Positions 1-8,800 of a stretch of DNA of 19,167 nucleotides are shown in pieces. The stretch is from an uncultured Muribaculaceae bacterium (GTDB lineage: Bacteria; Bacteroidota; Bacteroidia; Bacteroidales; Muribaculaceae). Positions within the stretch are counted from its first letter, which is position 1; each line of letters opens with the position of its first letter. The stretch is taken from the NCBI GenBank assembly GCA_910586475.1, contig CAJUHM010000048.1, positions 1 to 19,167 of the forward strand. The letters run 5' to 3'. A program made the translations under genes and the position numbers. The notes beneath the pieces were generated by a model. The model searched no databases. It saw nothing but the letters and a program-made list of their open reading frames with translations, and was not told where the DNA came from.

Positions 1-1219
1 ACTGCAAATTTACTACTTCTATTTCAGTTTCGGTTTTCCGCTGCAAATCTAAGGTGGGGAACGGGGGGTAAGATCTGCCCGCAAGGGATTCTTGATCGAC
101 AAAAAGACTGGCTATGATCGGGTCGGAGACCAGAAAGGAACGTTCCGGAATGCGAATCCATTCGCCATTGCGTAGCAGTTCGCCGTCAGCTTCGCGGAGA
201 GTGGCTACCGCTGCTGTCAGATCGGCGGCCTTCTGCCCGAAGCGCCTTGCAAGTTCTTCAAGGCTAAGACCTCGGGCGGTGCGCAGTCGGACCATTATGT
301 AGTCATTTATTATATCGGCTGTAGATTCCTCTTCAGCAATGGTCACGCTGTCTGGCGTTTCCAGATATTTCTTGAGCGAAGAGGGGTTGAACCGTCGGGT
401 TCTGCCGTCAAAGCTATGCGCTCCAGGGCCGAGTCCGATGTAGGGGGTAAAATCCCAGTAGGCCGAATTGTGGATTGATTCAAATCCGGCGCGGGCGAAA
501 TTTGAGATCTCATAATGGACAAATCCGGCGGCATCCGTTTGCCGGCATACTTCATCATACATCCGTTCGATTTCCGAATCGGGGGTTTCGGTCAGCTTCC
601 CGGCTTTTACTATTGCTGTCAGACGTGTGCCCTCCTCAAGCATGAGTGTGTAGGCCGAAAGATGGTCCGGACCGAGGGCGAGTGTTCCGGAAAGAGTCCG
701 TTTCCATGATTCGGCCGTCTGGCCGGGCAGTCCGAAAATCAGATCGAGGCTGAGATTTCCGATTCCGGCCGTGCGTAGCCGTTCGTAGGCCGCTATTGCG
801 TCTGCTGCGGAATGACGCCGTCCGATAAATCTGAGCTGATCGTCGTCGAGTGTCTGGATTCCCATGCTGACGCGATTGATCGGAGATTCTGCAATGAATC
901 CGGCCATCCGTTCGCTGACATCTTCCGGATTGACTTCGATAGTGATCTCCTGAGCCTCTCCGACAGGGAGAATCTCAAGAAGTTTCCGGAGCTGGTTTTC
1001 GGGTAGCGACGATGGTGTGCCGCCCCCGAGATAGATCGTTGCGATTCTATGGCCTGCGGTTTCATGCTGCCTGGAATCTAATTCCCGCCTGACGGCGTCG
1101 ACAAAGAGGTCTATTCCAGTGCGGGCTGGAGTCGAATAGAAGTCGCAGTAGGCACACTTTGAGTGGCAATACGGGATGTGGACATAGATCCCGGCTCTCG
1201 GTTCGGTTGCTTCCGTCAT
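1..1219 (-). CDS. hemW: HemW, radical SAM haem chaperone (3' end missing)
   Basis: Radical SAM protein of the HemN/HemW family. HemW is a haem-binding protein proposed to deliver haem to respiratory enzymes; the family was long mislabelled oxygen-independent coproporphyrinogen oxidase. Read from ATG at 1219, the N-terminus carries the 4Fe-4S motif CHSKCAYCDF (C18, C22, C25). The residue after the last Cys-Asp is Phe, as in HemW, where true HemN has a fourth Cys. GGGTPS follows at 65-70, then IEVNPED, a HemN-family RVSMGIQ segment, and the C-terminal HNSAYW motif. The start overlaps the upstream nuclease stop by four bases (ATGA), so it is the last visible gene of the holB operon. The frame stays open to position 2, giving about 406 codons; the family is usually about 370-400. 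The recognisable C-terminus (LVSDPIIASLFV) is reached near position 100, so the last 30 residues look like an extension or a frameshift product. Identity is firm; the end is unknown. Confidence 0.93.
   Translation of the reverse strand, partial: MTEATEPRAGIYVHIPYCHSKCAYCDFYSTPARTGIDLFVDAVRRELDSRQHETAGHRIATIYLGGGTPSSLPENQLRKLLEILPVGEAQEITIEVNPEDVSERMAGFIAESPINRVSMGIQTLDDDQLRFIGRRHSAADAIAAYERLRTAGIGNLSLDLIFGLPGQTAESWKRTLSGTLALGPDHLSAYTLMLEEGTRLTAIVKAGKLTETPDSEIERMYDEVCRQTDAAGFVHYEISNFARAGFESIHNSAYWDFTPYIGLGPGAHSFDGRTRRFNPSSLKKYLETPDSVTIAEEESTADIINDYIMVRLRTARGLSLEELARRFGQKAADLTAAVATLREADGELLRNGEWIRIPERSFLVSDPIIASLFVDQESLAGRSYPPFPTLDLQRKTETEIEVVNLQ
5..51 (-). promoter_or_regulatory. Two candidate -7 boxes at the left edge
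   Basis: On the minus strand, TAGATTTG (44-51) and TAAATTTG (5-12) both match the Bacteroidota -7 consensus TANNTTTG. Neither has a convincing TTTG-like -33 element 19-20 bases upstream. They lie in the non-conserved tail of the hemW frame and point out of the window, so they could start a downstream gene that is not visible here. Weak evidence only. Confidence 0.2.
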
Positions 1220-4161
1220 TTTTCTTCGCGTGAACAGATTGTCTTGAACTTGCAGAAGGTACATGAATGATCTGATTCCGCCTGGGTGAAGTTTTTTTCG
1301 GGATCGAAAATCTCTTCGATGACGCCGTTGAGGCATTCGGCGAATTCGTCGGCGAAATCGTGGTAATCGAGCAGAGTCTGTTTCTCTTTTTTGATTCCGA
1401 TTGTTGAAAGTTTCACTCCTTCTGTCATCAGCGACCGCATTTTGTAGATGACAGGGCGGATCGGCTGGTCATCGCCGACCACATTGCGGTAGATATGGCA
1501 GTAGAGAAGCAGCTGCATCAGAGCCTTTGCTCTCTTGTCGGAAGCGCCGTCGAACAGGGCCTTCACCGAAGGGGCGCTGATTTCGTCATTGCCGGTCTTA
1601 TAGTCGACAAACCTCATGACATTGTCGACTTTGTCGATGCGGTCGATGATCTGTTTTATGTTGACTGTCAGAGAGTCGGATATGCGGAGCGACCCATTGA
1701 TGACATACTCTGCCCCGATAAAGGTGAAGGGCGTGTTGCCACGGTCGACTTTCAGCATTTCGACAATAGCTTTTCTGAAGACGTGGCTGAGAACGAGTGT
1801 CTCGCCGGTAAGGGGCGTAAGTTCTTCCTCTTCCGGAAGGCGGTTGAAGCATCGGTTGATTGTTGCCGTGATCAATCGGTCGAGCCGAGGGGAGCAGTCA
1901 TTTTTGATGACATCGTCGAGCATCTCAAAGGTGATTGTGGCAGGCATGAGATGCCCGTGACTGTCGCGTTTCTGGAAACCGCTGTAGAATTTCTCCATGA
2001 CTTCGTGGAGAATTGTTCCGAACGTTGAGAAATCGACGTAGTCTGTCAGCTCGTCGTCTTCGTCGAACCGTTCGACATATCTCAGATAGAACTCGAGCGG
2101 GCAATTTATATAGGTGTTGATCGCTGACGCCGACAGATTGCGTGTTCCGCCTTCAGGCGTGAACTTCCGCAGGAGGTCCATCACGCGCGGACTCTTGCAG
2201 ACTTCGACCGGCATCGGCTCAAACGAACCGGATTGATAGAGTCCGAGCGAATGTCTGACTTTTCCCTGACCGAAAATATAGAGCAGCTGGGCCAGATAGC
2301 GTGACATTTCGTTTGACTTGCTGCCTCCGACGCGACGCGCATCATAGAGTAAGGTGACATTTCGTGCGCGGGAAATGAGGCGATAGAAATAGTAGGAAAA
2401 GATGCTTTCCTGAAAGTCGAGAGTCGCCATTCCGTAGCCGCGTCGGAGAGCGTCGGGAATGAAGGAGCGGGTGTAGAGCTTGCGTGGGAAAACCTTTTCA
2501 TTCATCGACAGCATGATTATGTTGTCGAAATCGAGCGCTCGCGTTTCGAGCACTCCCATTATCTGGAGTCCGGCAAGCGGTTCGCCGGAGAAGCTTATCG
2601 AGCCGGCGTTGACTGTTCTCTGGACGAGGCTGAAAAAGGCTGATCCCGACATGTCGATGCCGAATTCCGATGCGGCATTACAGAGGTCGCCGGCAGCTTT
2701 GCGGTAGGCTTCGATGAAGTGTCGGCCCATCCGGTCGTCGGCGTCGCTGTGGTCCGCAAGGAACGTGCAGAGTCCGTCGATGTAGGCTCTGACGCCTGAA
2801 ATGTCGGCTGAATTGCCGAGCGGCGTGAACACCGGTGCGAGCTTCGGAGCGAGTGAGACGATCTCTTCGGCGCTGATCTGAAACAGACGCCGTCTGCGGA
2901 TCTCGGCGTTGATCTTTTCGCATCCCTCCCGGTCTGCTTTCTGCAGAGAAGCAGATGCCAGCAGCGGGCAGACATCCTCGTAGAAAAACGATGGTTTGCT
3001 GTGTAATCGCCGCATTCTCAGCTGAAGACTCGTTATGGATCCGATGAGCGACGCTATCGGTGTCAGCTTGATCGGAAATCCCATCGTCACGTTCAGCGTC
3101 GTGATCTCATCGGGAATTGAATGGATCAGCGGGATGAAGAGGTTTTCGTCGGGTAGGACGACCGCTGTGTTGATGGCATTTTTCGGGTCATGGATCTCCT
3201 GCTTGCTGATCCATTTCGAAATCTGGGTGGCGGCAGCCTTCACCTGGCCGACTGCCGAGGAGACGCCGACAATCGAGATTTCTGGCATCAGTGCGATTTC
3301 TTCTTCTCCAAGCTGGTATAGCGACGGGAATTCCTCGATGTTGCGCGAGATGAATCTTCGGGCGCGGTTGTCGGTCATTCTGAGTGCCGGAGAATTGAAA
3401 TCCCAGTAGAAATCTGCCAGTCCTCGCTTTCGCAACCGGGAAAAAATTTCGATTTCGGATGTCGACAGTACGTTGAAGCCGACAAAAATGAACCGTCGGT
3501 AGGGCAGGGGTATCTCCGCGTCGCTCCCGAGACATTCAACGGCATTGCGGTAGAGCATTCCGGAAGAAATCAGTCCGCGGCTCGACAGACTCTCGTTATA
3601 GTCATTGTAGAGCGGCAGGAGCACCTCCCATAGTTTCATGAATTTGGCGCGGCTTCCAGACGAGTCACCATAGTCGATGTGCTTCCAGAAATGCTCGATG
3701 TGTTCGTGGGGTGACTGTTCGCCCCAGAAGCGCTCGATGATTTCGGTCTGTTCGGGCGTCAGATATGTCGACGAGATTTCCCGTAGCCGTTTGACATTGA
3801 CAAACAGCGCCTTCGGATCGACAAGATAGCGGTCAACGTCGTTGAAGTCGTTGAGAAGCATTTCGCCCCAGAAAAGAAACCGGTCGAAGTCAATCTCAAC
3901 GCCCGGTTGCGATGTGTAGGCGTTGAAGAGAGTGAAAAGCTGTTCATAGCGGTTGGCCTCGGTTCGTGGAGAGAGAGAGGCCACGAGGTCTGAAATCGTC
4001 ATTGTCGCCGGGGCTAGCGTGTTGCTTCCGATCGCTTTTGCAAGAAACGATGCGAAGAATGTCGAACTTCGTTTGTTGGGAAAGACGAAACAATAGTCAA
4101 TCAGATTGTCTGATTCGTTGGCCGCGTAGGTTTCGGCAACATATTGCAGGAACGGTTTCAT
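1216..4161 (-). CDS. AddB/RecB-like PD-(D/E)XK nuclease
   Basis: A 981-residue protein of the PD-(D/E)XK (RecB nuclease) superfamily, resembling the AddB subunit of AddAB-type double-strand-break resection complexes. The C-terminal nuclease is well formed: SAINTYINCPLEFYLRYV with C687, GTILHE with H719, and DYKTG at 853-857 with D853 and K855. The final CTFCKFKTIC (C967, C970, C976) is a CX2CX5C set that, with C687, makes the AddB-type 4Fe-4S clasp. The N-terminal part (FVFPNKRSSTFF near residue 30) has no GxxGxGK(S/T) Walker A, so ATP-driven translocation would depend on a partner helicase; no AddA-like gene is in the window. The start overlaps the holB stop by ATGA, and its own stop overlaps the hemW start the same way, indicating translational coupling. 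A stand-alone nuclease not tied to AddAB is the alternative. Family placement is firm; the complex is inferred. Confidence 0.88.
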   Translation of the reverse strand: MKPFLQYVAETYAANESDNLIDYCFVFPNKRSSTFFASFLAKAIGSNTLAPATMTISDLVASLSPRTEANRYEQLFTLFNAYTSQPGVEIDFDRFLFWGEMLLNDFNDVDRYLVDPKALFVNVKRLREISSTYLTPEQTEIIERFWGEQSPHEHIEHFWKHIDYGDSSGSRAKFMKLWEVLLPLYNDYNESLSSRGLISSGMLYRNAVECLGSDAEIPLPYRRFIFVGFNVLSTSEIEIFSRLRKRGLADFYWDFNSPALRMTDNRARRFISRNIEEFPSLYQLGEEEIALMPEISIVGVSSAVGQVKAAATQISKWISKQEIHDPKNAINTAVVLPDENLFIPLIHSIPDEITTLNVTMGFPIKLTPIASLIGSITSLQLRMRRLHSKPSFFYEDVCPLLASASLQKADREGCEKINAEIRRRRLFQISAEEIVSLAPKLAPVFTPLGNSADISGVRAYIDGLCTFLADHSDADDRMGRHFIEAYRKAAGDLCNAASEFGIDMSGSAFFSLVQRTVNAGSISFSGEPLAGLQIMGVLETRALDFDNIIMLSMNEKVFPRKLYTRSFIPDALRRGYGMATLDFQESIFSYYFYRLISRARNVTLLYDARRVGGSKSNEMSRYLAQLLYIFGQGKVRHSLGLYQSGSFEPMPVEVCKSPRVMDLLRKFTPEGGTRNLSASAINTYINCPLEFYLRYVERFDEDDELTDYVDFSTFGTILHEVMEKFYSGFQKRDSHGHLMPATITFEMLDDVIKNDCSPRLDRLITATINRCFNRLPEEEELTPLTGETLVLSHVFRKAIVEMLKVDRGNTPFTFIGAEYVINGSLRISDSLTVNIKQIIDRIDKVDNVMRFVDYKTGNDEISAPSVKALFDGASDKRAKALMQLLLYCHIYRNVVGDDQPIRPVIYKMRSLMTEGVKLSTIGIKKEKQTLLDYHDFADEFAECLNGVIEEIFDPEKNFTQAESDHSCTFCKFKTICSREEK

Positions 4162-5288
4162 TGTTTGAGGAGGAGAATAGTTTTTATGGCGACGTCAAGG
4201 TTGACGATTTTCCCGTTTCCGTTGCCTGCGATGTCACGTTTTGCGTCAGTGAACACTTCGATCAGTTTCTCGACATTCCTGACGGTGATGAAGCGGGCGA
4301 ATTTCGATGCGAATGCCCGTTCTGTTGTCGACAGGTAGGTCAGTGCCGGCCGGTTGAAGTTGAGCACGAAATTCTCACGGACCATACGGGTTGAATAGTC
4401 ATAGTAGGCCATTTCGACCTCTCGTCCGAGCGAGGCGAGATCGTCGGCCCACTCGCGCAGTTTGCGGATGTCGCGCATGTAGGCCAGACGCATAAGACTC
4501 ACAAAAGTGTCGAAAAAGGTCTTAGTCTCTTTGTCGTTCCCCAGAAGATTCAGTGCGGTTATCATGTTTCCCGATGCGTTGTGGGCGATCGCCATCGCAT
4601 CGGCCGGCTGCAGACCTCCACGGGTCATCAGGTTTTCTGCAACAGTCTGATCCGGCAGTCGTTTCATTGCCAGACGCTGCACTCTCGAGTAGATCGTCGG
4701 CAGAATTTCAGCCGGTGAATTGCTGACCAGAATGAAAATCGTGTCCTCGAAAGGTTCCTCGATCATCTTGAGCAGCTTGTTGGCGGCCGTTTCGTGGAGT
4801 CGCTCAGGCAACCACATGATGACTATCTTATAGCGCGACACGTGGGATGTGAAAGCCAGCTTCCGGATAAGCTGCTCGCTTTCTGCAACGTAGATGACCG
4901 GTTTGGCGTTGCGCTTACTGAATGTAGCAGTCCAGGCGGCGATGTCGGAATAGACCGTTCCGCCGACAAACTCGCTCCATTCGGGGTAGAAATCCTCCGA
5001 CGACGGAGCAGAGTTCATGTTGTCGAGCTTCACGACCGGATAGGAATAATGAGTGTCGACATGGTTCATCGATTGATGCAGGCGGCACGATCGGCACACT
5101 CCGCACGCATTCCCGTCAGGATCGCGGTTTTCACATTGGATATATTGCGCGAATGCGCGTGCCAGAGCCAGTTTACCGATGCCGGCCGGACCTTCCAGAA
5201 GTATTGCATGGGGCAGATGGTCCTCGAGAACCATCCTCCGCATTCGTTCCTTGATTGAATTGTGTCCCGGGATGTCGCTGAATTTCAT
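4158..5288 (-). CDS. holB: DNA polymerase III subunit delta prime (HolB)
   Basis: A clamp-loader subunit of 376 residues that helps load the beta sliding clamp on DNA. The start is the ATG at 5288 (MKFSDIPGHNSIKERM), matching family N-termini; a longer TTG-started frame to 5369 would overlap the promoter and is rejected. A P-loop-like GPAGIGKL spans 33-40, with Leu where a Walker A has Thr/Ser, as in many delta prime proteins that do not hydrolyse ATP. The zinc module is C52, C62, C65, C68. Further on come AANKLLKMIEEP and SRVQR, the conserved clamp-loader AAA+ segments. It is first in a three-gene minus-strand operon and its TGA stop overlaps the next ATG. Bacterial gamma/tau (DnaX) is much longer and keeps a full Walker A, which argues for delta prime. 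Confidence 0.92.
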   Translation of the reverse strand: MKFSDIPGHNSIKERMRRMVLEDHLPHAILLEGPAGIGKLALARAFAQYIQCENRDPDGNACGVCRSCRLHQSMNHVDTHYSYPVVKLDNMNSAPSSEDFYPEWSEFVGGTVYSDIAAWTATFSKRNAKPVIYVAESEQLIRKLAFTSHVSRYKIVIMWLPERLHETAANKLLKMIEEPFEDTIFILVSNSPAEILPTIYSRVQRLAMKRLPDQTVAENLMTRGGLQPADAMAIAHNASGNMITALNLLGNDKETKTFFDTFVSLMRLAYMRDIRKLREWADDLASLGREVEMAYYDYSTRMVRENFVLNFNRPALTYLSTTERAFASKFARFITVRNVEKLIEVFTDAKRDIAGNGNGKIVNLDVAIKTILLLKQ

Positions 5289-5338
5289 TGTTTCCGATGG
5301 CGCGTGTGGATTGGTTTTGATGAAGCCGCGCACAATTG

Positions 5339-5370
5339 CAAATTTACGTTTTTTTATTGACAAATTCAAG
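5339..5370 (-). promoter_or_regulatory. holB operon promoter, Bacteroidota type
   Basis: On the minus strand a perfect -7 box TAAATTTG (5346 to 5339) sits exactly 20 bases downstream of CTTG (5370-5367), a one-mismatch form of the -33 TTTG element. Transcription would begin near 5330, leaving a leader of about 40 bases before the holB ATG at 5288. Spacing and sequence fit the housekeeping sigma factor of Bacteroidota. Confidence 0.7.
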
Positions 5371-5637
5371 GTCTGTCGGAATGTTCACACATCTGACCGC
5401 ACGAGGATTTAACAATTATTTGTTGGCACACCGTGCAAGAACGTGAACTTTTTTCCGTTAATATGATAGTTTCTCCGAAAAGAAGCATTTCGCAACAGAA
5501 AGACCACCTTTATCTGTAAATATAATATTGAATTCTAAACCTTTTTCTATATAAAAACAAAATAAAAAAATGCTATCCGAACAAGTGGAATTAACTAAGA
5601 TTAACGCTGTGATCGCTCGACTACACAATGATTTCAT

Positions 5638-5645
5638 TAATTTTG
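5638..5645 (+). promoter_or_regulatory. Candidate susC -7 box TAATTTTG
   Basis: This is the only exact TANNTTTG match on the plus strand that I found between holB and susC. No TTTG-like -33 element lies 19-21 bases upstream, as might be expected of a promoter needing an activator. If used, it would give a long leader of roughly 215 bases before the susC start. Confidence 0.3.
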
Positions 5646-5723
5646 TAGCCGTTAGAACTAATTGACCGTCTGTATTTATAAAAGTATCGAAAACAACTGA
5701 AACTCTGATCTTCAGCTTGCCTT

Positions 5724-5763
5724 ACTTCTATCATGATCTATTCTATCGAGCTACGATAGAAGT
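5724..5763. repeat. TTCTATC inverted and direct half-sites (operator or leader hairpin)
   Basis: TTCTATCG (5741-5748), a five-base loop AGCTA, then CGATAGAA (5754-5761) form a perfect 8-bp inverted repeat. A third copy, ACTTCTATC (5724-5732), is the exact reverse complement of GATAGAAGT (5755-5763) and repeats TTCTATC with a 15-base period. The two possible pairings (outer 9 bp, inner 8 bp) share the same right arm, so in RNA they would be mutually exclusive; in DNA they could be three binding half-sites. There is no T-tract, so it is not an intrinsic terminator. The repeats are visible; their function is inferred. Confidence 0.55.
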
Positions 5764-5799
5764 TCGGCCTATTGTAATGCGGCGTCTTGTATAACCATG

Positions 5800-5820
5800 A
5801 TTTAAAACTGAATTTAAAAC
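5800..5820 (+). repeat. Short direct repeat ATTTAAAAC x2
   Basis: ATTTAAAAC occurs at 5800-5808 and 5812-5820 with a 12-base period, about 50 bases before the susC start. In such AT-rich sequence this could be chance. It might keep the translation initiation region unstructured. Confidence 0.3.
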
Positions 5821-5867
5821 AACTAATAACTATATTTTATTTATTCACTAACCAGTGCCATGAAGAT

Positions 5868-8800
5868 ATGAATTTGGATTTCATGAGACCAAAATTTGTA
5901 GCATTATGCGCCGCTATCGCTTGCGGTCCTATGCTATATGCACAGAGCAATCAAGTTCTTGCAGCTTCGGCCGTCGCTTCGCCCCAGAATGCAAGCGCGA
6001 CCACGGTGACCGGAGAGGTTTTTGACCCGTCCGGCGAACCCATTATCGGTGTGACTGTAAGCCTTGCCGGAAAAGGAGCTGTCGCTTCGACCGACGTTGA
6101 CGGACGTTTCTCTGTCAAGGCCCGTCCGGGCGACGAGCTGACGTTCACCTACATCGGCTTTACCCCGCAGACAGTTAAAATCACAGGCTCAGGCCCCATC
6201 AGGATCACCATGCAGGAAGACTCCCGCACTCTCGACGAGGTCGTTGTGACCGCGCTCGGTATCAAACGTGAGGCTAAGGCTCTTTCCTACAATGTCCAGA
6301 CTGTCAACGGCGATGCTCTGACAGCCAACAAGGACGCAAACTTCATCAACTCGCTCGCCGGTAAGGTTGCCGGTGTCAACATCAGCAATGGCTCGGCCGG
6401 AGCCGGTTCGGCTGCCCGTGTGATCATGCGAGGAACTAAATCACTCTCTGGCAACGACAACGCTCTCTATGTGATCGACGGTATTCCGATGTTCGACGTC
6501 AACACCGGAACGGAATCCGGCGGAACGATGGCCAAGCAGCCCGGTTCGAGCTCAGTCGCCGATATCAACCCCGACGACATCGAATCGATGTCGGTGCTTT
6601 CCGGTCCTTCGGCAGCCGCTCTCTACGGTTCTAATGCCGCAAGCGGTGTCATCCTGATCACTACTAAAAAAGGTGTTGAGGGACGCGCAAAACTGACCTA
6701 CAGCAACTCGACTCAGTTCAGCAATGCCTGGATGACTCCCAAGTTCCAGAACACCTACGGTAATGTCCCGGGCGAATTTACATCGTGGGGCAGCAAGCTC
6801 GCGACTCCGACGTCGTTCGATCCGATGGACTTCTTCCGCACCGGTGTGACTGAAATCAACTCGCTCACATTCACGACCGGAACTGAACGCAACCAGACAT
6901 TCGCTTCGGCTGCTGTGACCAATGCCCCTGGTGTGATGCCCGAGAGCGACTACAACCGCTATAACTTCTCGATCCGCAACACCGCCAAATTTTTCGATGA
7001 CAAACTGACCCTCGACCTCGGCGCTCAGTACATCATTCAGAACAATAAAAACATGGTGGGTTCCGGCGAATACTTCAACCCGCTCCCCGCGCTTTATCTC
7101 TTCCCCCGCGGCGAAAACTTCGATGATGTCCGCATGTTCGAGCGTTTCGATCCCGCGCGCAACATCATGACCCAGTTCTGGGAACAGAAGTACAGCAACG
7201 CATTTACGATGCAGAACCCCTACTGGACGCAGAAGCGCATGAACCGCGAGGCCCGCAAGCAGCGCTACATGTTCAACGCTTCGCTCAAATACGACATTCT
7301 TCCCTGGCTCTATGTGATCGGCCGCGTGCGTGTCGACAACGCCAACACAATCTATCAGGAAAAATACTACGCGACCACTATCATGACGCTTGCCGGTTCT
7401 GACAAAGGTATGTATGGCCGCCATAACACTCTCGACCGTTCGACCTATGCCGACGTGATGGCTTCGATGAACAAGAACTTCGTCGACAACCGCCTCAATC
7501 TTAATGCACAACTCGGTGCTTCGATCAACGATCTTCTCGAAGAAGGCGATTTCTTTGAAGGCGGTCTCGACAAAGTCCCCAATTTCTTCCACTACGGAAA
7601 CATCAGCCGTACGCAGATGAAAGCGGGCGAAACAAGCTGGCACGATCAGGTTCAGTCGATCTTTGCAAGTGTCGAACTCGGATGGGACAGTCAGTACTAT
7701 CTGACCGTTACAGGACGTAACGACTGGGCTTCGATGCTCGCCTTTACAGACAAACAGAGCTATTTCTATCCCTCGGTCGGTGCTTCGTGGCTCATCTCCG
7801 AAACTTTCCGTGACGCTCTTCCTCAGGCCATATCCTACCTGAAGGTGCGCGGATCATGGGCCGAAGTGGCAAGCTCGCCTTCGCGCTATCTCACCCGTAT
7901 GCAGTATGTCTACAATGACCAGACCAACCAGTATGAGTGGCCTTCCAAGCACTATAATCCCAATCTTCGTCCGGAAAACACCAAATCCTACGAAATCGGT
8001 CTGAGTGCCAAGTTCTTCAACAACACTCTCGGTCTTGAATTCACATATTACAACGCCAACACATTCAACCAGACATTCGAAATTCCCGCTTCCGGTTCGT
8101 CGGGCTACAAAACCAACCTCATCCAGACCGGTAATATCCGCAACCGCGGTGTCGAAGCGGCAATCAACTACAACAACACTTGGGGCGACTGGCGTTTCGG
8201 TACCGGCCTGACCTACTCGCTCAACCGCAACAAGATCATTTCGCTCGCAAACGGCGCGATCGATCCTGAAACCGGAAATCCGATCGAGATGGAATACTTC
8301 ACCGCTTCCGGATGCCTCGGTATGGGCGGCGGTCCCGCGATCCGTCTCTATGAAGGCGGAACAATGGGCGACCTTTACTCAAACATGCGCCTCCGTCAGT
8401 CCGGCAACGGATATATCTGGACAGACCCGCAGACTGGCAAACTCGCAGTTGAGACAGTCGACTACTTCAAGGTCGGCAGTCTTCTGGCCGACTTCAATAT
8501 GGGATGGTCCGGCAATGTGGGCTGGAGAGACCTCAACCTCTCCTGGACTGTCACCGGTCGTTTCGGCGGACGCGTGGTGTCCGACACTCAGGCCCTCCTC
8601 GACCGCTATGGCGTTTCAGAAGTTTCTGCTGCCGCACGTGAGGCAGGTGGTGTCGCAATTCCCGGCAACGGAATCGTGGACGCTCAGAACTATTATGAGA
8701 CTATTTCCCAGATGCCCGGAACATACTACGTCTATGACGCAACCAACGTTCGTCTGGCCGACCTCACGCTTTCTTACAATCTTCCCCGCCGAATCCTCGG

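Larger units (their letters stand above)
5371..5867. other. AT-rich divergent intergenic region upstream of susC
   Basis: About 500 bases separate the holB promoter from susC. I see no protein-coding frame, tRNA or standard riboswitch here. The region is much richer in A and T than its neighbours, with runs such as AAAAACAAAATAAAAAAA near 5552-5570. It holds a candidate -7 box (5638-5645), inverted and direct TTCTATC repeats (5724-5763) and a short direct repeat (5800-5820). It is the natural place for PUL control by a regulator encoded elsewhere. Confidence 0.6.

Noticed and set aside
1495..2028. A 177-codon plus-strand open frame inside the nuclease gene
   Set aside because: The minus strand here encodes the conserved nuclease core (DYKTG, GTILHE, the cluster Cys); the plus frame is a shadow with no domain.
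5289..5369. Longer holB start at a TTG, adding 27 residues
   Set aside because: The added stretch overlaps the predicted promoter and transcription start, and family members begin at MKFSDIPGH.
5424..5437. Small hairpin GCAC-ACC-GTGC in the intergenic region
   Set aside because: Only a four-base stem without T-tract; expected by chance in a region this size.
5724..5763. Recombinase inversion site (phase-variable promoter)
   Set aside because: Invertible PUL promoters have inverted repeats separated by roughly a hundred or more bases and usually a nearby recombinase gene. Here the spacer is 5 or 22 bases and no recombinase is visible.
5787..5867. Longer susC start at TTG 5787
   Set aside because: It would place 27 non-signal residues before a good signal peptide; ATG 5868 gives a normal exported protein.
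6552..7643. A 363-codon open frame antisense to susC
   Set aside because: It lies fully inside the conserved transporter gene on the other strand, its translation lacks any recognisable domain, and long antisense frames are common in GC-rich, biased coding sequence.
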